The notes: generated by a model from the letters alone, not told the origin. 27,345 nt of DNA from CAZRZN01 sp964604565 (GCA_964604565.1 CAZRZN010000030.1:1-27345), one strand, 5' to 3'. Numbered from the stretch's first letter, positions 1 through 7,584 are shown. Translations and numbers: made by a program.

Positions 1-955
1 TTGTCACCGGAAAGCTGAGCGTGTGGAAGGGCACGTTGTCCTTGCCCATGAACTGCGTGTAGCGCACGTCACCGGCGCCCTTGTCGGTGCGCCACCAGCG
101 TTCCCAATCGTCGCCCTTGCCGGCCTCGACCCATTCTGCGCCGCACGCGATGTATTCGATCGGCGCGTCGAACCACACATAGAAAACCTTGCCTTCCATC
201 CCGGGCCATGGATCGTCGCCCCGCTGCACGGGAATGCCCCAGTCCAGGTCGCGGGTGATACCGCGATCCTGCAATCCGTCGCCGTCGTTCAACCATTTCT
301 TGGCGATGGAGGTGGTCAGCACCGGCCAATCGGTCTTGGTGTCGATCCAGGCTTCGATCTGGTCCTTCAGTGCCGACTGGCGCAGGAACAGATGCTTGGT
401 CTTGCGCATTTCCAGATCGGTGGCGCCGGAGATCGTGGAATGCGGATTGATCAGATCGACCGGGTCCAACTGTTTGGTGCAATTGTCGCACTGGTCGCCG
501 CGGGCGGAGTCGAATCCGCAATTCGGGCAGGTCCCCTCGATGTAACGGTCCGGCAGAAAACGCCCGTCCGCCTTTGAATACATCTGCGTTTCGGAGACTT
601 CGCGGATCAGCCCGGCGTCATCCAGCCTCTTGGCGAAATGCTGGGTCAACCGGTGGTTCTGTGGCGAGGATGAGCGCCCGAAATGATCGAAGGACAGCCG
701 GAACCCCTTGGCCAGATCCGCCTGAACCTGCCACATCTCCGCGCAATATTCGGCAACGGGCTTGCCGGCCTTGGCGGCGGCCAGTTCGGCCGGGGTGCCA
801 TGTTCATCGGTGGCGCAGAGGAACAGCACTTCGTTCCCGCGCGCGCGCAGATAGCGGGCGTAGAGATCGGCGGGCAACTGCGACCCCACGAGGTTTCCCA
901 GATGCTTGACCCCGTTGATATAGGGAATGGCGGAGGTGATGAGATGGCGGGCCAT
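1..955 (-). CDS. metG: Methionyl-tRNA synthetase, N-terminal part (cut by window edge)
   Basis: Charges tRNA-Met with methionine in the cytoplasm. The 318 residues present start at the ATG whose complement is at 953-955, preceded by an AAGGA ribosome binding site. The class I signature appears as HLGN at residues 18-21, followed by the ATDEHGTP segment of the catalytic domain. Around residues 140-160 lies the connective-peptide zinc knuckle, with two CxxC pairs (CPNC and CDNC). The DWGIPVQ and FYVWFDAP segments typical of MetRS follow. The KMSKS loop and anticodon-binding domain lie beyond the window start. The next gene upstream on the same strand, an MFS transporter, ends 120 bases away, so metG probably has its own promoter. 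Nothing is unusual in the visible part. Confidence 0.96.
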   Translation of the reverse strand, partial: MARHLITSAIPYINGVKHLGNLVGSQLPADLYARYLRARGNEVLFLCATDEHGTPAELAAAKAGKPVAEYCAEMWQVQADLAKGFRLSFDHFGRSSSPQNHRLTQHFAKRLDDAGLIREVSETQMYSKADGRFLPDRYIEGTCPNCGFDSARGDQCDNCTKQLDPVDLINPHSTISGATDLEMRKTKHLFLRQSALKDQIEAWIDTKTDWPVLTTSIAKKWLNDGDGLQDRGITRDLDWGIPVQRGDDPWPGMEGKVFYVWFDAPIEYIACGAEWVEAGKGDDWERWWRTDKGAGDVRYTQFMGKDNVPFHTLSFPVT

Positions 956-1055
956 GACGTTTCGTTCCTTGCGGTTTGGCCGAGGATGTAGCCGAGAGCG
1001 CGGGCGAAGGAAACCGTCCCTGCGCGCTGTTCCGGATGTCCGGGGCAGGAGTGGC

Positions 1056-1075
1056 CCGGATGCGCGGCGATCCGG
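1056..1075 (-). terminator. Stem-loop just after the MFS transporter gene
   Basis: A perfect 6-bp inverted repeat, CCGGAT at 1056-1061 and ATCCGG at 1070-1075, abuts the MFS stop codon. No T-tract follows on the minus strand, so it is at best a weak or Rho-assisted terminator or an RNA 3'-end stabiliser. Confidence 0.3.
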
Positions 1076-2299
1076 CTAATCCCGGTCCCGGAACCGCGCC
1101 AGCAGATTGCCCACGGTGAAGGTCGAGCGCGGCGTGTAGATATATCGGGTCCGGCGTTTGGAGGAGGGGCGCGCGCGGATTCGGAGTAGCCCGAATATCA
1201 CAAGGATCCCGTGCCCCATCGCGATCAACACGAACAGCGCGGGCGGCCCGAACCGGTCGATCAGCAGTGAGGCGAACCATGGCGCGGCGATGGCGCCGAC
1301 GGCGAACCAGAACATCAGGGCCGCCGACAGCGCCACCCGTTCCTCGCTCTTGGCAAAATCATGGGCATGTGCGGCCGCCACCGAAAAGATGGGAAAGGTG
1401 GTCAGACCGAACAGCGTGGCGGTCAGCAGGATGCCGGCGGTCGGCAGGCCGCCTGCCAGCGCGGTCAAGGTGCAACTGCCGATGGCAGCCACCGAAAGCC
1501 AGATCAGCACCCAGCGTCGGTCGTAGCGATCCGCCAGCCAGCCCGCAGGATACTGCGCCAGTGCGCCACCGGCAACGAAAGCGGCCAGAAAGAGTGCGAT
1601 CTGCCCCGTTTCCAGCCCCACGCCCTTGCCATAGAGCGGACCGACCATCCGGAACGAGGAACTGGACAGCGCGGCGACCAGCACGCCTGCCACCGCCAGG
1701 GGCGATCTTGCCCAGGCCAGACCTGGCGCAAGGCGGGGCGCCTCCGGCATCTCGGGCGGGCGCAGGCGCGACAGCGTCAGCGGCAACAGGGCGGCGCAAC
1801 AGATCAGTGCCAGGAGCGTGTAACTGACGTAATGCGCCGGGGGCAGCACCGAAATCATCAGCTGCGCCCCAAGGGACGCGCTGATGTCCGCAAGCCGGTA
1901 GGCGCCCGTGGCCCGTCCGCGGGTTTCATTGGTGACCTTGGCATGTAGCCATGCCTCGATCACGGTATAGCAGCCTGCCACGCAGACCCCCTGTCCGACC
2001 CGCAGCGCGGCCCATGCATAGGGACTGTCGGTCAGGACGTGGCCGAGGATGCCGATGGTCCCCAGCGCGGTAAAGGCGGCGAAGGCCCGGGAGTGGCCGA
2101 CATCCCCCATCAGCCGGGGTGCCCACCAGCACCCGATGAAGAACCCCGCGAAATGTGCCGACCCCAGCAGTCCGATCTGACCGTTGGTGAAATTCAGCGC
2201 CAGACCCGAAAGCGCATCCAGCGGCCCGACACTGCCCGACGAAAGTTGCAGCAGGATCACCGAAAGAAACAGTGAGGCGAAGGAGATTATCAGGCGCAT
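1076..2299 (-). CDS. MFS transporter (YcaD-like)
   Basis: A 407-residue integral membrane protein with about 12 hydrophobic segments, the usual size for a major facilitator superfamily permease. The MFS loop signature between helices 2 and 3 is seen in degenerate form around APRLMGDVGHSRAF, and its second-half copy as GWLADRYDRRWVL. The gene overall resembles the YcaD-type subgroup common in alphaproteobacteria. The substrate cannot be read from sequence. It starts at the ATG complementary to 2297-2299 with only a poor ribosome binding site. The ImuA-like gene ends 81 bases upstream on the same strand, so read-through from the SOS-controlled promoter is possible but unproven. Confidence 0.88.
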   Translation of the reverse strand: MRLIISFASLFLSVILLQLSSGSVGPLDALSGLALNFTNGQIGLLGSAHFAGFFIGCWWAPRLMGDVGHSRAFAAFTALGTIGILGHVLTDSPYAWAALRVGQGVCVAGCYTVIEAWLHAKVTNETRGRATGAYRLADISASLGAQLMISVLPPAHYVSYTLLALICCAALLPLTLSRLRPPEMPEAPRLAPGLAWARSPLAVAGVLVAALSSSSFRMVGPLYGKGVGLETGQIALFLAAFVAGGALAQYPAGWLADRYDRRWVLIWLSVAAIGSCTLTALAGGLPTAGILLTATLFGLTTFPIFSVAAAHAHDFAKSEERVALSAALMFWFAVGAIAAPWFASLLIDRFGPPALFVLIAMGHGILVIFGLLRIRARPSSKRRTRYIYTPRSTFTVGNLLARFRDRD

Positions 2300-2380
2300 G
2301 GCGTTCTTTTGGGCCAGACTGCGCGGCGTGTCAGGTGGCTATGCGACATTTTCCTGGTCGTTTCGGTGCTTGCATCCGGC

Positions 2381-2989
2381 TCAGCCCGGGGCGGTCTGGG
2401 ACCAGGGGTTCAGTTGTCCCTCGGCCAGTCGCCAGACCTTGGGCGGCAGCATCCGCGCGCGCAGCCGTTCCACCCGCCAGCCTTGCTCTCCCGGGGCATG
2501 GGCTGGATCGCAGCCCAGCCGCGTCTCGATCCCCGGCGCGCCGCCCGCGCCCGGCGTCAACAGGATGCCCAGCGGCCGGCACAGCCCCGTGCCCGCCCCC
2601 GCCTCGGCTGCAAGGTGCAACCGTCGCACCTGGGTCATCCCCGGAGGTTCGGCCAGATCCGCCACCACGATCGGAGCGGCCCCGCTGCGCAGCGCCTCCT
2701 CCATCGACCAGAGGCTGTCCTCGGGCCGGTCGGCTGCCACGAACAGGACTTCCCCCGGGGACAGCAATCCGACCATGCCCGCTGGGTTCAGCTGGTCAGG
2801 GCTGTGCCGGGGCGAGATCCAGATCACCGGCCCGCCTGTCTGCGCGGCGACATGCAGGGCCAGCGTGCGCCTTGTCCGACCGCAGATCTCATGCACCCGG
2901 CAAAGCCGCAGCGCAATTTCGCGCCACAGGGTCAGCCCGGGCGGCGGTTCGTGCGGGCGGCGGGACAAAAGGGCAGAAGCAGGTGTCAT
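2381..2989 (-). CDS. ImuA-like SOS protein (RecA-fold, orphan)
   Basis: A 202-residue protein resembling ImuA, the RecA/SulA-like accessory factor of the ImuA-ImuB-DnaE2 mutagenesis complex. Visible landmarks are the CRVHEICG segment near residue 30, where RecA-fold ATPases carry the Walker A loop (here degenerate, without GKT), then PVIWISP, a serine/alanine-rich EEALRSGAAPIVVADL strand and the RRLHLAAEAG segment. Known: imuA, imuB and dnaE2 form a LexA-controlled cassette in many alphaproteobacteria. Seen: an alphaproteobacterial SOS box sits 17 bases upstream of the start. Odd: neither imuB nor dnaE2 is next to it; the downstream gene is an MFS transporter. The family call rests on recognisable segments and on the SOS box. 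The exact role (translesion synthesis versus a SulA-like division inhibitor) is open. Confidence 0.72.
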   Translation of the reverse strand: MTPASALLSRRPHEPPPGLTLWREIALRLCRVHEICGRTRRTLALHVAAQTGGPVIWISPRHSPDQLNPAGMVGLLSPGEVLFVAADRPEDSLWSMEEALRSGAAPIVVADLAEPPGMTQVRRLHLAAEAGAGTGLCRPLGILLTPGAGGAPGIETRLGCDPAHAPGEQGWRVERLRARMLPPKVWRLAEGQLNPWSQTAPG

Positions 2990-3006
2990 CTCCGGAACCC
3001 TAGAAT

Positions 3007-3021
3007 GTTCGCTTTATGTTC
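3007..3021 (-). promoter_or_regulatory. LexA (SOS) box, GTTC-N7-GTTC
   Basis: GTTC at 3007-3010 and GTTC at 3018-3021 are separated by exactly seven bases, the known alphaproteobacterial LexA operator form. It lies 17 bases upstream of the ImuA-like start codon, where it would overlap the promoter. The divergent aldo-keto reductase begins about 170 bases away, so control of the ImuA-like gene is the simpler reading. Confidence 0.75.
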
Positions 3022-3189
3022 TCAAGCGGCAATGATCGCATCCTTACCGAGAGTTGTCCGGGCCTTCCGCCACTGACCGGCTTTGGCCCAATCGCACCCG
3101 CGCCTTGGCCCCGGCAGAGGCCCCCTTGCCATCGCGGCCCGGGCTGTCATCTTGGCGCGAACCAAGAACGAAAGAGACAGGGCTTTCCC

Positions 3190-4236
3190 ATGAAAAAGAA
3201 TCCACTGGGCCGCACCGGCCTGCATGTGACCGAATTGTGCCTTGGCACCATGACCTTCGGCACCCAGACATCGCCCGAAGACGCACATCGCCAGATCGAT
3301 CGGGCGCTGGACGCAGGGATCAATTTCATGGACACGGCCGAGATGTATCCCGTCAATCCGGTGCGCGCCGAAACCGTTGGCCGCACCGAAGAAATCGTCG
3401 GGGACTGGTTCGCGACCAGCGGGCGCCGATCCGAATGGATCCTTGCGACAAAACATTCCGGCGAGGGCAGCAAGTCACGCGACGGTGCGCCGATCTCCTC
3501 CAAAACGATCCGGGCAACTGTCGAGGACTCTCTCAAACGTCTCAAGACCGACCATATCGACCTGTATCAGTTCCACTGGCCAAACCGTGGCAGCTACATG
3601 TTCCGCCAGAACTGGCGCTATGACCCGTCAACATCCGGCTGGACCCGTGAGCAGGTCCTCTCCGACATGGAGGATTGCCTCGGCGCGCTGCAGGCCGAGG
3701 TCGAACGGGGAACCATCCGCGCCTTCGGCCTCTCCAACGAAAGTGCTTGGGGCACGGCGCAGTGGCTGGCGGCGGCAGAGCGGGTCGGCGGACCGCGGGT
3801 CGCCTCGATCCAGAACGAATACTCATTGCTCTGCCGTTTGGCGGACACCGATCTCGCAGAGCTGATGGTCTACGAGGATGTCGGCCTCTTGCCCTTCTCC
3901 CCGCTTGGCGCGGGCTTTCTGACAGGGAAATACCAAGGTGGCCGGGTGCCCGAGGGTTCGCGCATGTCGCTCAACGAAACAATGGGCGGGCGCGTGTCGG
4001 ACCGTGTCTTCGATGCGGTGGCAGCCTATCTGAAAGTGGCACAGGACTTCGGTCTGGATCCTGCGCAGATGGCGCTGGCCTGGTCCGCACGGCGCCCTTT
4101 CGTGGCCTCGTCGATCTTCGGCGCCACGACGACCACGCAGCTTGACCATCTTCTTGGCGCCGTCGACATGACCTTGTCCAAGGATCTGCTGAAGGTCCTG
4201 GACGACACCCACAAGGCCCATCCGATGCCATACTGA
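3190..4236 (+). CDS. Aldo-keto reductase, Tas-like
   Basis: An NAD(P)H-dependent oxidoreductase of 348 residues, close in length and motifs to E. coli Tas (346). The aldo-keto reductase tetrad is complete: D48, Y53 (in DTAEMYP), K88 (in ATKHS) and H129 (in YQFHWP). The family segments GLSNESAWG, IQNEYSLL, PFSPLGAGFLTGKY and FVASSIFGATT follow in order. The start at 3190 gives the standard N-terminus (KNPLGRTGLHVTELCLGTMTFG); an upstream in-frame extension exists but has no family support. The gene stands alone and ends at a strong GC hairpin. The physiological carbonyl substrate is unknown. Confidence 0.93.
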   Translation: MKKNPLGRTGLHVTELCLGTMTFGTQTSPEDAHRQIDRALDAGINFMDTAEMYPVNPVRAETVGRTEEIVGDWFATSGRRSEWILATKHSGEGSKSRDGAPISSKTIRATVEDSLKRLKTDHIDLYQFHWPNRGSYMFRQNWRYDPSTSGWTREQVLSDMEDCLGALQAEVERGTIRAFGLSNESAWGTAQWLAAAERVGGPRVASIQNEYSLLCRLADTDLAELMVYEDVGLLPFSPLGAGFLTGKYQGGRVPEGSRMSLNETMGGRVSDRVFDAVAAYLKVAQDFGLDPAQMALAWSARRPFVASSIFGATTTTQLDHLLGAVDMTLSKDLLKVLDDTHKAHPMPY

Positions 4237-4242
4237 ATGCCA

Positions 4243-4260
4243 GGGGGCGGCAGCGCCCCC
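4243..4260 (+). terminator. GC hairpin after the aldo-keto reductase gene
   Basis: A perfect 7-bp stem, GGGGGCG at 4243-4249 and CGCCCCC at 4254-4260, with a GCAG loop, begins 6 bases after the stop codon. No T-run follows, so its strength as an intrinsic terminator is uncertain. Confidence 0.5.
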
Positions 4261-4330
4261 ACCCCGCGCCAACGCACCCTATGATGCCAGCGCCCTTTGC
4301 GATCGGCCTTCGTCAGGCAAACGCAGCTCC

Positions 4331-4365
4331 CTCTGGCTTCTTCTCTCCGAAAATACTCATTTCGG
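4331..4365. other. Pyrimidine-rich tract plus short inverted repeat, possible genome-wide motif
   Basis: Between the converging aldo-keto reductase and XRE genes, a CTGGCTTCTTCTCTCC tract runs into CCGAAA (4347-4352) - TTTCGG (4360-4365), a 6-bp hairpin enclosing AATACTC. From memory, similar CTTCTT...AATACTC strings recur after genes in Rhodobacteraceae. I cannot count copies from this window. Confidence 0.3.
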
Positions 4366-4401
4366 AACGTCGGGATCGCGGGCTTACACACGGTCGGGGC
4401 G

Positions 4402-5265
4402 TCACCCCTCGATCCTGTCCGCAATGGCCTTCAGATGGTCCGGCAGCATGCGCGCCGTGATGCTCGCTTCCTTCACGAGATGATCGAAATGCTGGGTGAT
4501 GGCCGTGACCCGCTCCGTGTCTCGGAACGCCAGGTAATTGCGCCCCAGATACAGCACCGCCAACAGCGGTCCAAAGACCGTGATCGGCGCGGAATACAAG
4601 CGCCGGGCATCGAACAGGTAAAGCCGCAACCGGGGGTAAAACGCCTCGCAATGCGCCGCCAGTCGCATGATTTGTATGCGCCTAAGACTGGCCGGCAGTC
4701 CAAGGTAGTAGCCCGTGCCGGACGCGAAACTTTCGAGTTCGTAGATCGGCATTGCGATCTCGTAGTCCGACTGCGAACTGCTCATCCAGTTCAAACGATC
4801 CGTCGAGGCATTGATCGCCTGTTCGGTCGTGCGGCCCAGGTGCGGACCATATTCCCACTCCAGGACATCTCGGGTCTTGAGCATGTCGGGCAGGGCCGTT
4901 GGCACGTGGCGAATCTTGTAGCCGTCCGCTTCGCGGTGCCAGTCAAAGATCTGCTCATCCACAAGCGCGCGCGGCGCTTCGGTAAGGGTCAAAGAGGTGG
5001 CCAGCAGGTCCGCCGCGCTTTCGGGCCGTTCCGACAATCCCAGCAGCCAATCCGTCGACACGCCCAGGGCCTGCGCGCAGGCGCCCACCAGCTGCGCATT
5101 GGGCAGGCGCGCGCCCTTGTCCTTCAGCAGTTGTGAGATCGTCGAACGCTCGACACCCGCTGCCCTTGCCAGCGCCGTCTGGTTCGACCGGGCGCGGGTC
5201 ATCGCCTCCAAAAGGCGGGTGCGCAAGAGGGCAGCGCGTTGCCGTTTGTCCATAATCTGTGTCAT
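4402..5265 (-). CDS. XRE-family transcriptional regulator
   Basis: A 287-residue DNA-binding regulator. The N-terminal helix-turn-helix spans about residues 20-75, with SNQTALARAAGVERSTISQLL as the core and the NAQLVGACAQALGVSTDWLLGLS segment closing the fold. The remaining 200 residues form an uncharacterised domain that may sense a ligand; I do not recognise a named fold. The frame stays open far upstream but that would overlap the divergent genes, so the start is the ATG complementary to 5263-5265 or the one at 5251-5253. Neither has a Shine-Dalgarno sequence, and a putative -10 lies so close that the mRNA may be leaderless. It is divergent from the DUF2061-desaturase-EamA operon, so it probably regulates both itself and that operon (inference). 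Confidence 0.85.
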   Translation of the reverse strand: MTQIMDKRQRAALLRTRLLEAMTRARSNQTALARAAGVERSTISQLLKDKGARLPNAQLVGACAQALGVSTDWLLGLSERPESAADLLATSLTLTEAPRALVDEQIFDWHREADGYKIRHVPTALPDMLKTRDVLEWEYGPHLGRTTEQAINASTDRLNWMSSSQSDYEIAMPIYELESFASGTGYYLGLPASLRRIQIMRLAAHCEAFYPRLRLYLFDARRLYSAPITVFGPLLAVLYLGRNYLAFRDTERVTAITQHFDHLVKEASITARMLPDHLKAIADRIEG

Positions 5266-5271
5266 GGCGTG

Positions 5272-5301
5272 ATTATTGTCACAATGTGCGAGGATTGTGA
5301 A
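5272..5301 (-). promoter_or_regulatory. Candidate promoter of the XRE regulator gene
   Basis: On the minus strand TTCACA (5296-5301) and AATAAT (5272-5277) are 18 bases apart. Transcription would then begin near 5265, at the ATG itself, consistent with a leaderless mRNA and with the absence of a ribosome binding site. The palindromes listed nearby overlap this promoter. Confidence 0.35.
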
Positions 5302-5311
5302 CTGTATACAG
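5275..5311. promoter_or_regulatory. Palindromic operator region between XRE regulator and desaturase operon
   Basis: Three symmetric elements crowd into 37 bases: ATTGTCACAAT (5275-5285, perfect around the central C); a second ATTGTGA half-site at 5294-5300, which makes a perfect 7-bp inverted repeat with TCACAAT at 5279-5285; and CTGTATACAG (5302-5311, a perfect 10-bp palindrome). The position suggests operators for the adjacent HTH regulator. Which element it binds is not known. Confidence 0.5.
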
Positions 5312-5342
5312 AGTGCTTGGTCGGCCGGGAGGGTGATAATTT

Positions 5343-5364
5343 TCCCGTATTGCAGAATATGGGA
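5343..5364 (+). promoter_or_regulatory. Hairpin covering the DUF2061 ribosome binding site
   Basis: Bases 5343-5351 (TCCCGTATT) pair with 5356-5364 (AATATGGGA), giving nine pairs with one G-U and a GCAG loop. Two further U-G pairs could extend the stem to 5366. The Shine-Dalgarno sequence GGGAGG (5361-5366), five bases before the ATG at 5371, lies in the 3' arm and would be masked. If transcription starts downstream of 5343 the stem cannot form. Confidence 0.45.
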
Positions 5365-5370
5365 GGCTAC

Positions 5371-5574
5371 ATGGAAACGCGACAGCGGACGTTTGTGAAA
5401 TCCGTGCTTTGGACGGCGCTTGGACTGGTGGTCATGGCCGGCGTCGGATTTGTCTTTACCGGATCCCTCCGGACCGGCGGTGGCATGGCGGTGATCAATG
5501 CCGCGATCGGGTTCATCACTTATCTGCTGTATGAGCGTCTTTGGGCCAGAATCCCGTGGGGGTTGCATGTCTGA
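5371..5574 (+). CDS. DUF2061 family small membrane protein
   Basis: A 67-residue protein with the DUF2061 hallmark N-terminus ETRQRTFVKSVLW, two membrane segments (about residues 11-30 and 37-55) joined by a glycine-rich turn, and the YERLWARIPWG end. The family's biochemical role is not known. The start at 5371 is chosen because the family begins at the ETRQR segment and GGGAGG lies five bases upstream; longer in-frame starts (for example the ATG at 5284) would run through the operator region. The stop overlaps the desaturase start (ATGTCTGA), so translation of the two is coupled. Confidence 0.82.
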   Translation: METRQRTFVKSVLWTALGLVVMAGVGFVFTGSLRTGGGMAVINAAIGFITYLLYERLWARIPWGLHV

Positions 5575-6466
5575 CCGCCTTCGCGGGTTGGAATGGCCGA
5601 CCCTCGTGTTGCTGGTCATCTGCTACGCGCTCTGGGCGCTGGGCACGACATGGGCGTCAGGATTCTGGTTGCCGCTGGGAATGGCGCTGGTGGTCTTTTC
5701 CGCGGCGCTGCATTCTTCGCTGACGCATGAGGCGCTGCACGGCCATCCTTTTCGCAACCCCGTGCTGAATGCGGCACTTGTCTTTCCGGCCCTGTCGCTG
5801 GCCGTGCCCTACCTGCGGTTCCGGGACACCCATCTGGCGCATCACCGCGAGTCGATCCTGACCGACCCGTATGACGATCCTGAAAGCAATTTCATGGACC
5901 CCGGAGCATGGGCAGGGCTGCCGCGGTGGATGCGCGCGGTGTTGCGCGTGAACAACACGCTTGCCGGACGGATGGCGCTGGGACCGTTGATCGGGACGCT
6001 CGTGTTCATCCGGTCCGATCTGCGTGCGATCAGGGACGGCGACCGCCGCGTTCTGGCAGGCTGGCTCTGGCATCTGCCGGCGATGGGCATCGTCATCGTC
6101 TGGATGGCAGGCTTTGGCCAGATGCCGGTCTGGGCCTGGCTTGTCAGCACCTACACGGCACTTTCGGTCCTCAAGGTCCGCACCTTTCTGGAGCATCGCG
6201 CCGATCAGGATGCCGCGGGACGGACTGTCATCGTGGAGGATCGCGGCCTGCTGGCATTGCTGTTTCTCAACAACAACCTGCATATGGTGCACCATATGCA
6301 TGCCATGGTGCCATGGTATCGGCTGCCGCGCCTCTACCATGCCGACCGGGACCGCTATCTCAGTCGAAATGGCGGATACCGCTATACGTCCTACGGGCAG
6401 ATCTTTTGCAAATATCTTTGGCGCGCCAAGGACCCGGTGCCGCATCCGCTCTGGCCAAAACCGTGA
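5567..6466 (+). CDS. Fatty acid desaturase family protein
   Basis: A 299-residue membrane di-iron oxygenase of the fatty acid desaturase superfamily. The three histidine boxes are present: HEALHGH (residues 54-60), HLAHH (89-93) and HMVHHMH (239-245), with an extra FLEHR histidine at 210. Hydrophobic stretches occur at about 10-30, 35-50, 65-83 and 170-200. These enzymes insert double bonds or hydroxyl groups into lipid chains at the inner membrane; the actual substrate cannot be told, and carotenoid-type hydroxylases or ketolases share the same boxes. It overlaps the DUF2061 stop by 8 bases and is followed 20 bases later by an EamA transporter, so the three are probably one operon facing the XRE regulator. 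Confidence 0.88.
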   Translation: MSDRLRGLEWPTLVLLVICYALWALGTTWASGFWLPLGMALVVFSAALHSSLTHEALHGHPFRNPVLNAALVFPALSLAVPYLRFRDTHLAHHRESILTDPYDDPESNFMDPGAWAGLPRWMRAVLRVNNTLAGRMALGPLIGTLVFIRSDLRAIRDGDRRVLAGWLWHLPAMGIVIVWMAGFGQMPVWAWLVSTYTALSVLKVRTFLEHRADQDAAGRTVIVEDRGLLALLFLNNNLHMVHHMHAMVPWYRLPRLYHADRDRYLSRNGGYRYTSYGQIFCKYLWRAKDPVPHPLWPKP

Positions 6467-6486
6467 AAGCGGCTCAATAGGGCGGC

Positions 6487-7386
6487 ATGGATCTCTGGAT
6501 ACTTGCCACCCTTCTGGCCGCGACCTTTCAGACCGTGCGGTTCATGCTGCACAAGGTGCTTTCAAGCGGCGCGTTGAGCGCCACGGGCAGCACCTTTGCC
6601 CGCTTCGCCTTTGCCATGCCGGCGGCCTGGGTGATGCTGGCGCTGTATCTCTGGGTGATAGGAACGGGTTTCCCGCCGTTGACCGGGGCGTTCTGGGGCT
6701 GGGCCGTCATCGGCGGGCTGGGGCAGATCCTTGCCACCTTGCTGGTGGTGCTGGCCTTTCGGGAACGCAACTTTGCCGTCGGCATCACGTTCAAGAAGAC
6801 CGAGGTGATCCAGACGGCGCTGCTGGGCCTGATCCTGCTGGGAGAGGCAATTGCGCCCATGGGCTGGCTGGCGATCGGGATCGGCCTTGTGGGCGTGCTG
6901 CTGCTGTCGCGCACACCGGATGCCAGAGGCCTGTGGCGCGGACTGACCAGCAAGGCGGTCGTTCTGGGCATCGCGTCCGGGTTCTTCTTTGCGGTGGCGG
7001 GGGTCGGCTATCGTGCGGTGACGCTGGAGGTGCCAAGCGCGGATCCGGTGCTGCGCGCCGCTGTGGCACTGGTCTGCGTCACCTCCCTGCAGACCGTTGC
7101 CATGGCGGTTTGGCTGCGCCTGCGTGAGCCGGGTCAGATTACGGCCGTCTGGGCCGCGCGCAGCACCGCCCTTTGGTTGGGCCTGACGTCAATGGCTGGC
7201 TCGCTCAGCTGGTTCACGGCCTTTACCTTGCAGACCGCCGCCTATGTCTACGCGCTGGGCCAGGTCGAGCTGGTGCTGTCCTTGGCCGCCTCCGTGCTGT
7301 TCTTTCGCGAACGGGTCAGCCTGCGCGAACTGTCGGGGATTGCCGTGCTCATGGTGTCGATTGTCGTGCTGATTCTGGTGCTCTGA
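6487..7386 (+). CDS. EamA/DMT-superfamily transporter
   Basis: A 299-residue inner-membrane protein with about ten hydrophobic helices in two EamA repeats (roughly residues 5-140 and 155-298), the standard size for the drug/metabolite transporter superfamily. The first repeat ends in the ITFKKTEVIQTALLGLILLGE segment and the second in YALGQVELVLSLAASVLFFRE, the paired EamA signatures. The substrate is unknown. The start at 6487 lies 20 bases after the desaturase stop with a weak AGGGCGG ribosome binding site, so co-transcription is likely. A functional link to lipid metabolism is only positional. Confidence 0.9.
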   Translation: MDLWILATLLAATFQTVRFMLHKVLSSGALSATGSTFARFAFAMPAAWVMLALYLWVIGTGFPPLTGAFWGWAVIGGLGQILATLLVVLAFRERNFAVGITFKKTEVIQTALLGLILLGEAIAPMGWLAIGIGLVGVLLLSRTPDARGLWRGLTSKAVVLGIASGFFFAVAGVGYRAVTLEVPSADPVLRAAVALVCVTSLQTVAMAVWLRLREPGQITAVWAARSTALWLGLTSMAGSLSWFTAFTLQTAAYVYALGQVELVLSLAASVLFFRERVSLRELSGIAVLMVSIVVLILVL

Positions 7387-7584
7387 CGGTCAAGCGTGTG
7401 ATGAAAGCGCAAGGCCGTTGCCCGGAAGGTTGCAAGTCCGGAGAGGCCCCAAATTCGAAGAGCGCATGATGGAACCTGCAAGCTCGTCGTGCCATCAGGC
7501 CCGGAGGCGATCTTCACATCCCGGTTCAGGTGACGCGTCGGTGTCATGCCTGTTTGCGGCGATGTTTTTTTCCAAGGAAGCTTT

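Noticed and set aside
5302..5311. CTGTATACAG read as an E. coli-type LexA box
   Set aside because: The E. coli box is CTGT-N8-ACAG; here only two bases separate the arms, and the lineage uses GTTC-N7-GTTC, which is found at 3007-3021 instead.
5266..5619. Upstream extension of the XRE regulator frame
   Set aside because: It would cover the whole operator region, the DUF2061 gene and the desaturase start. The HTH family begins at the MDKRQ segment.
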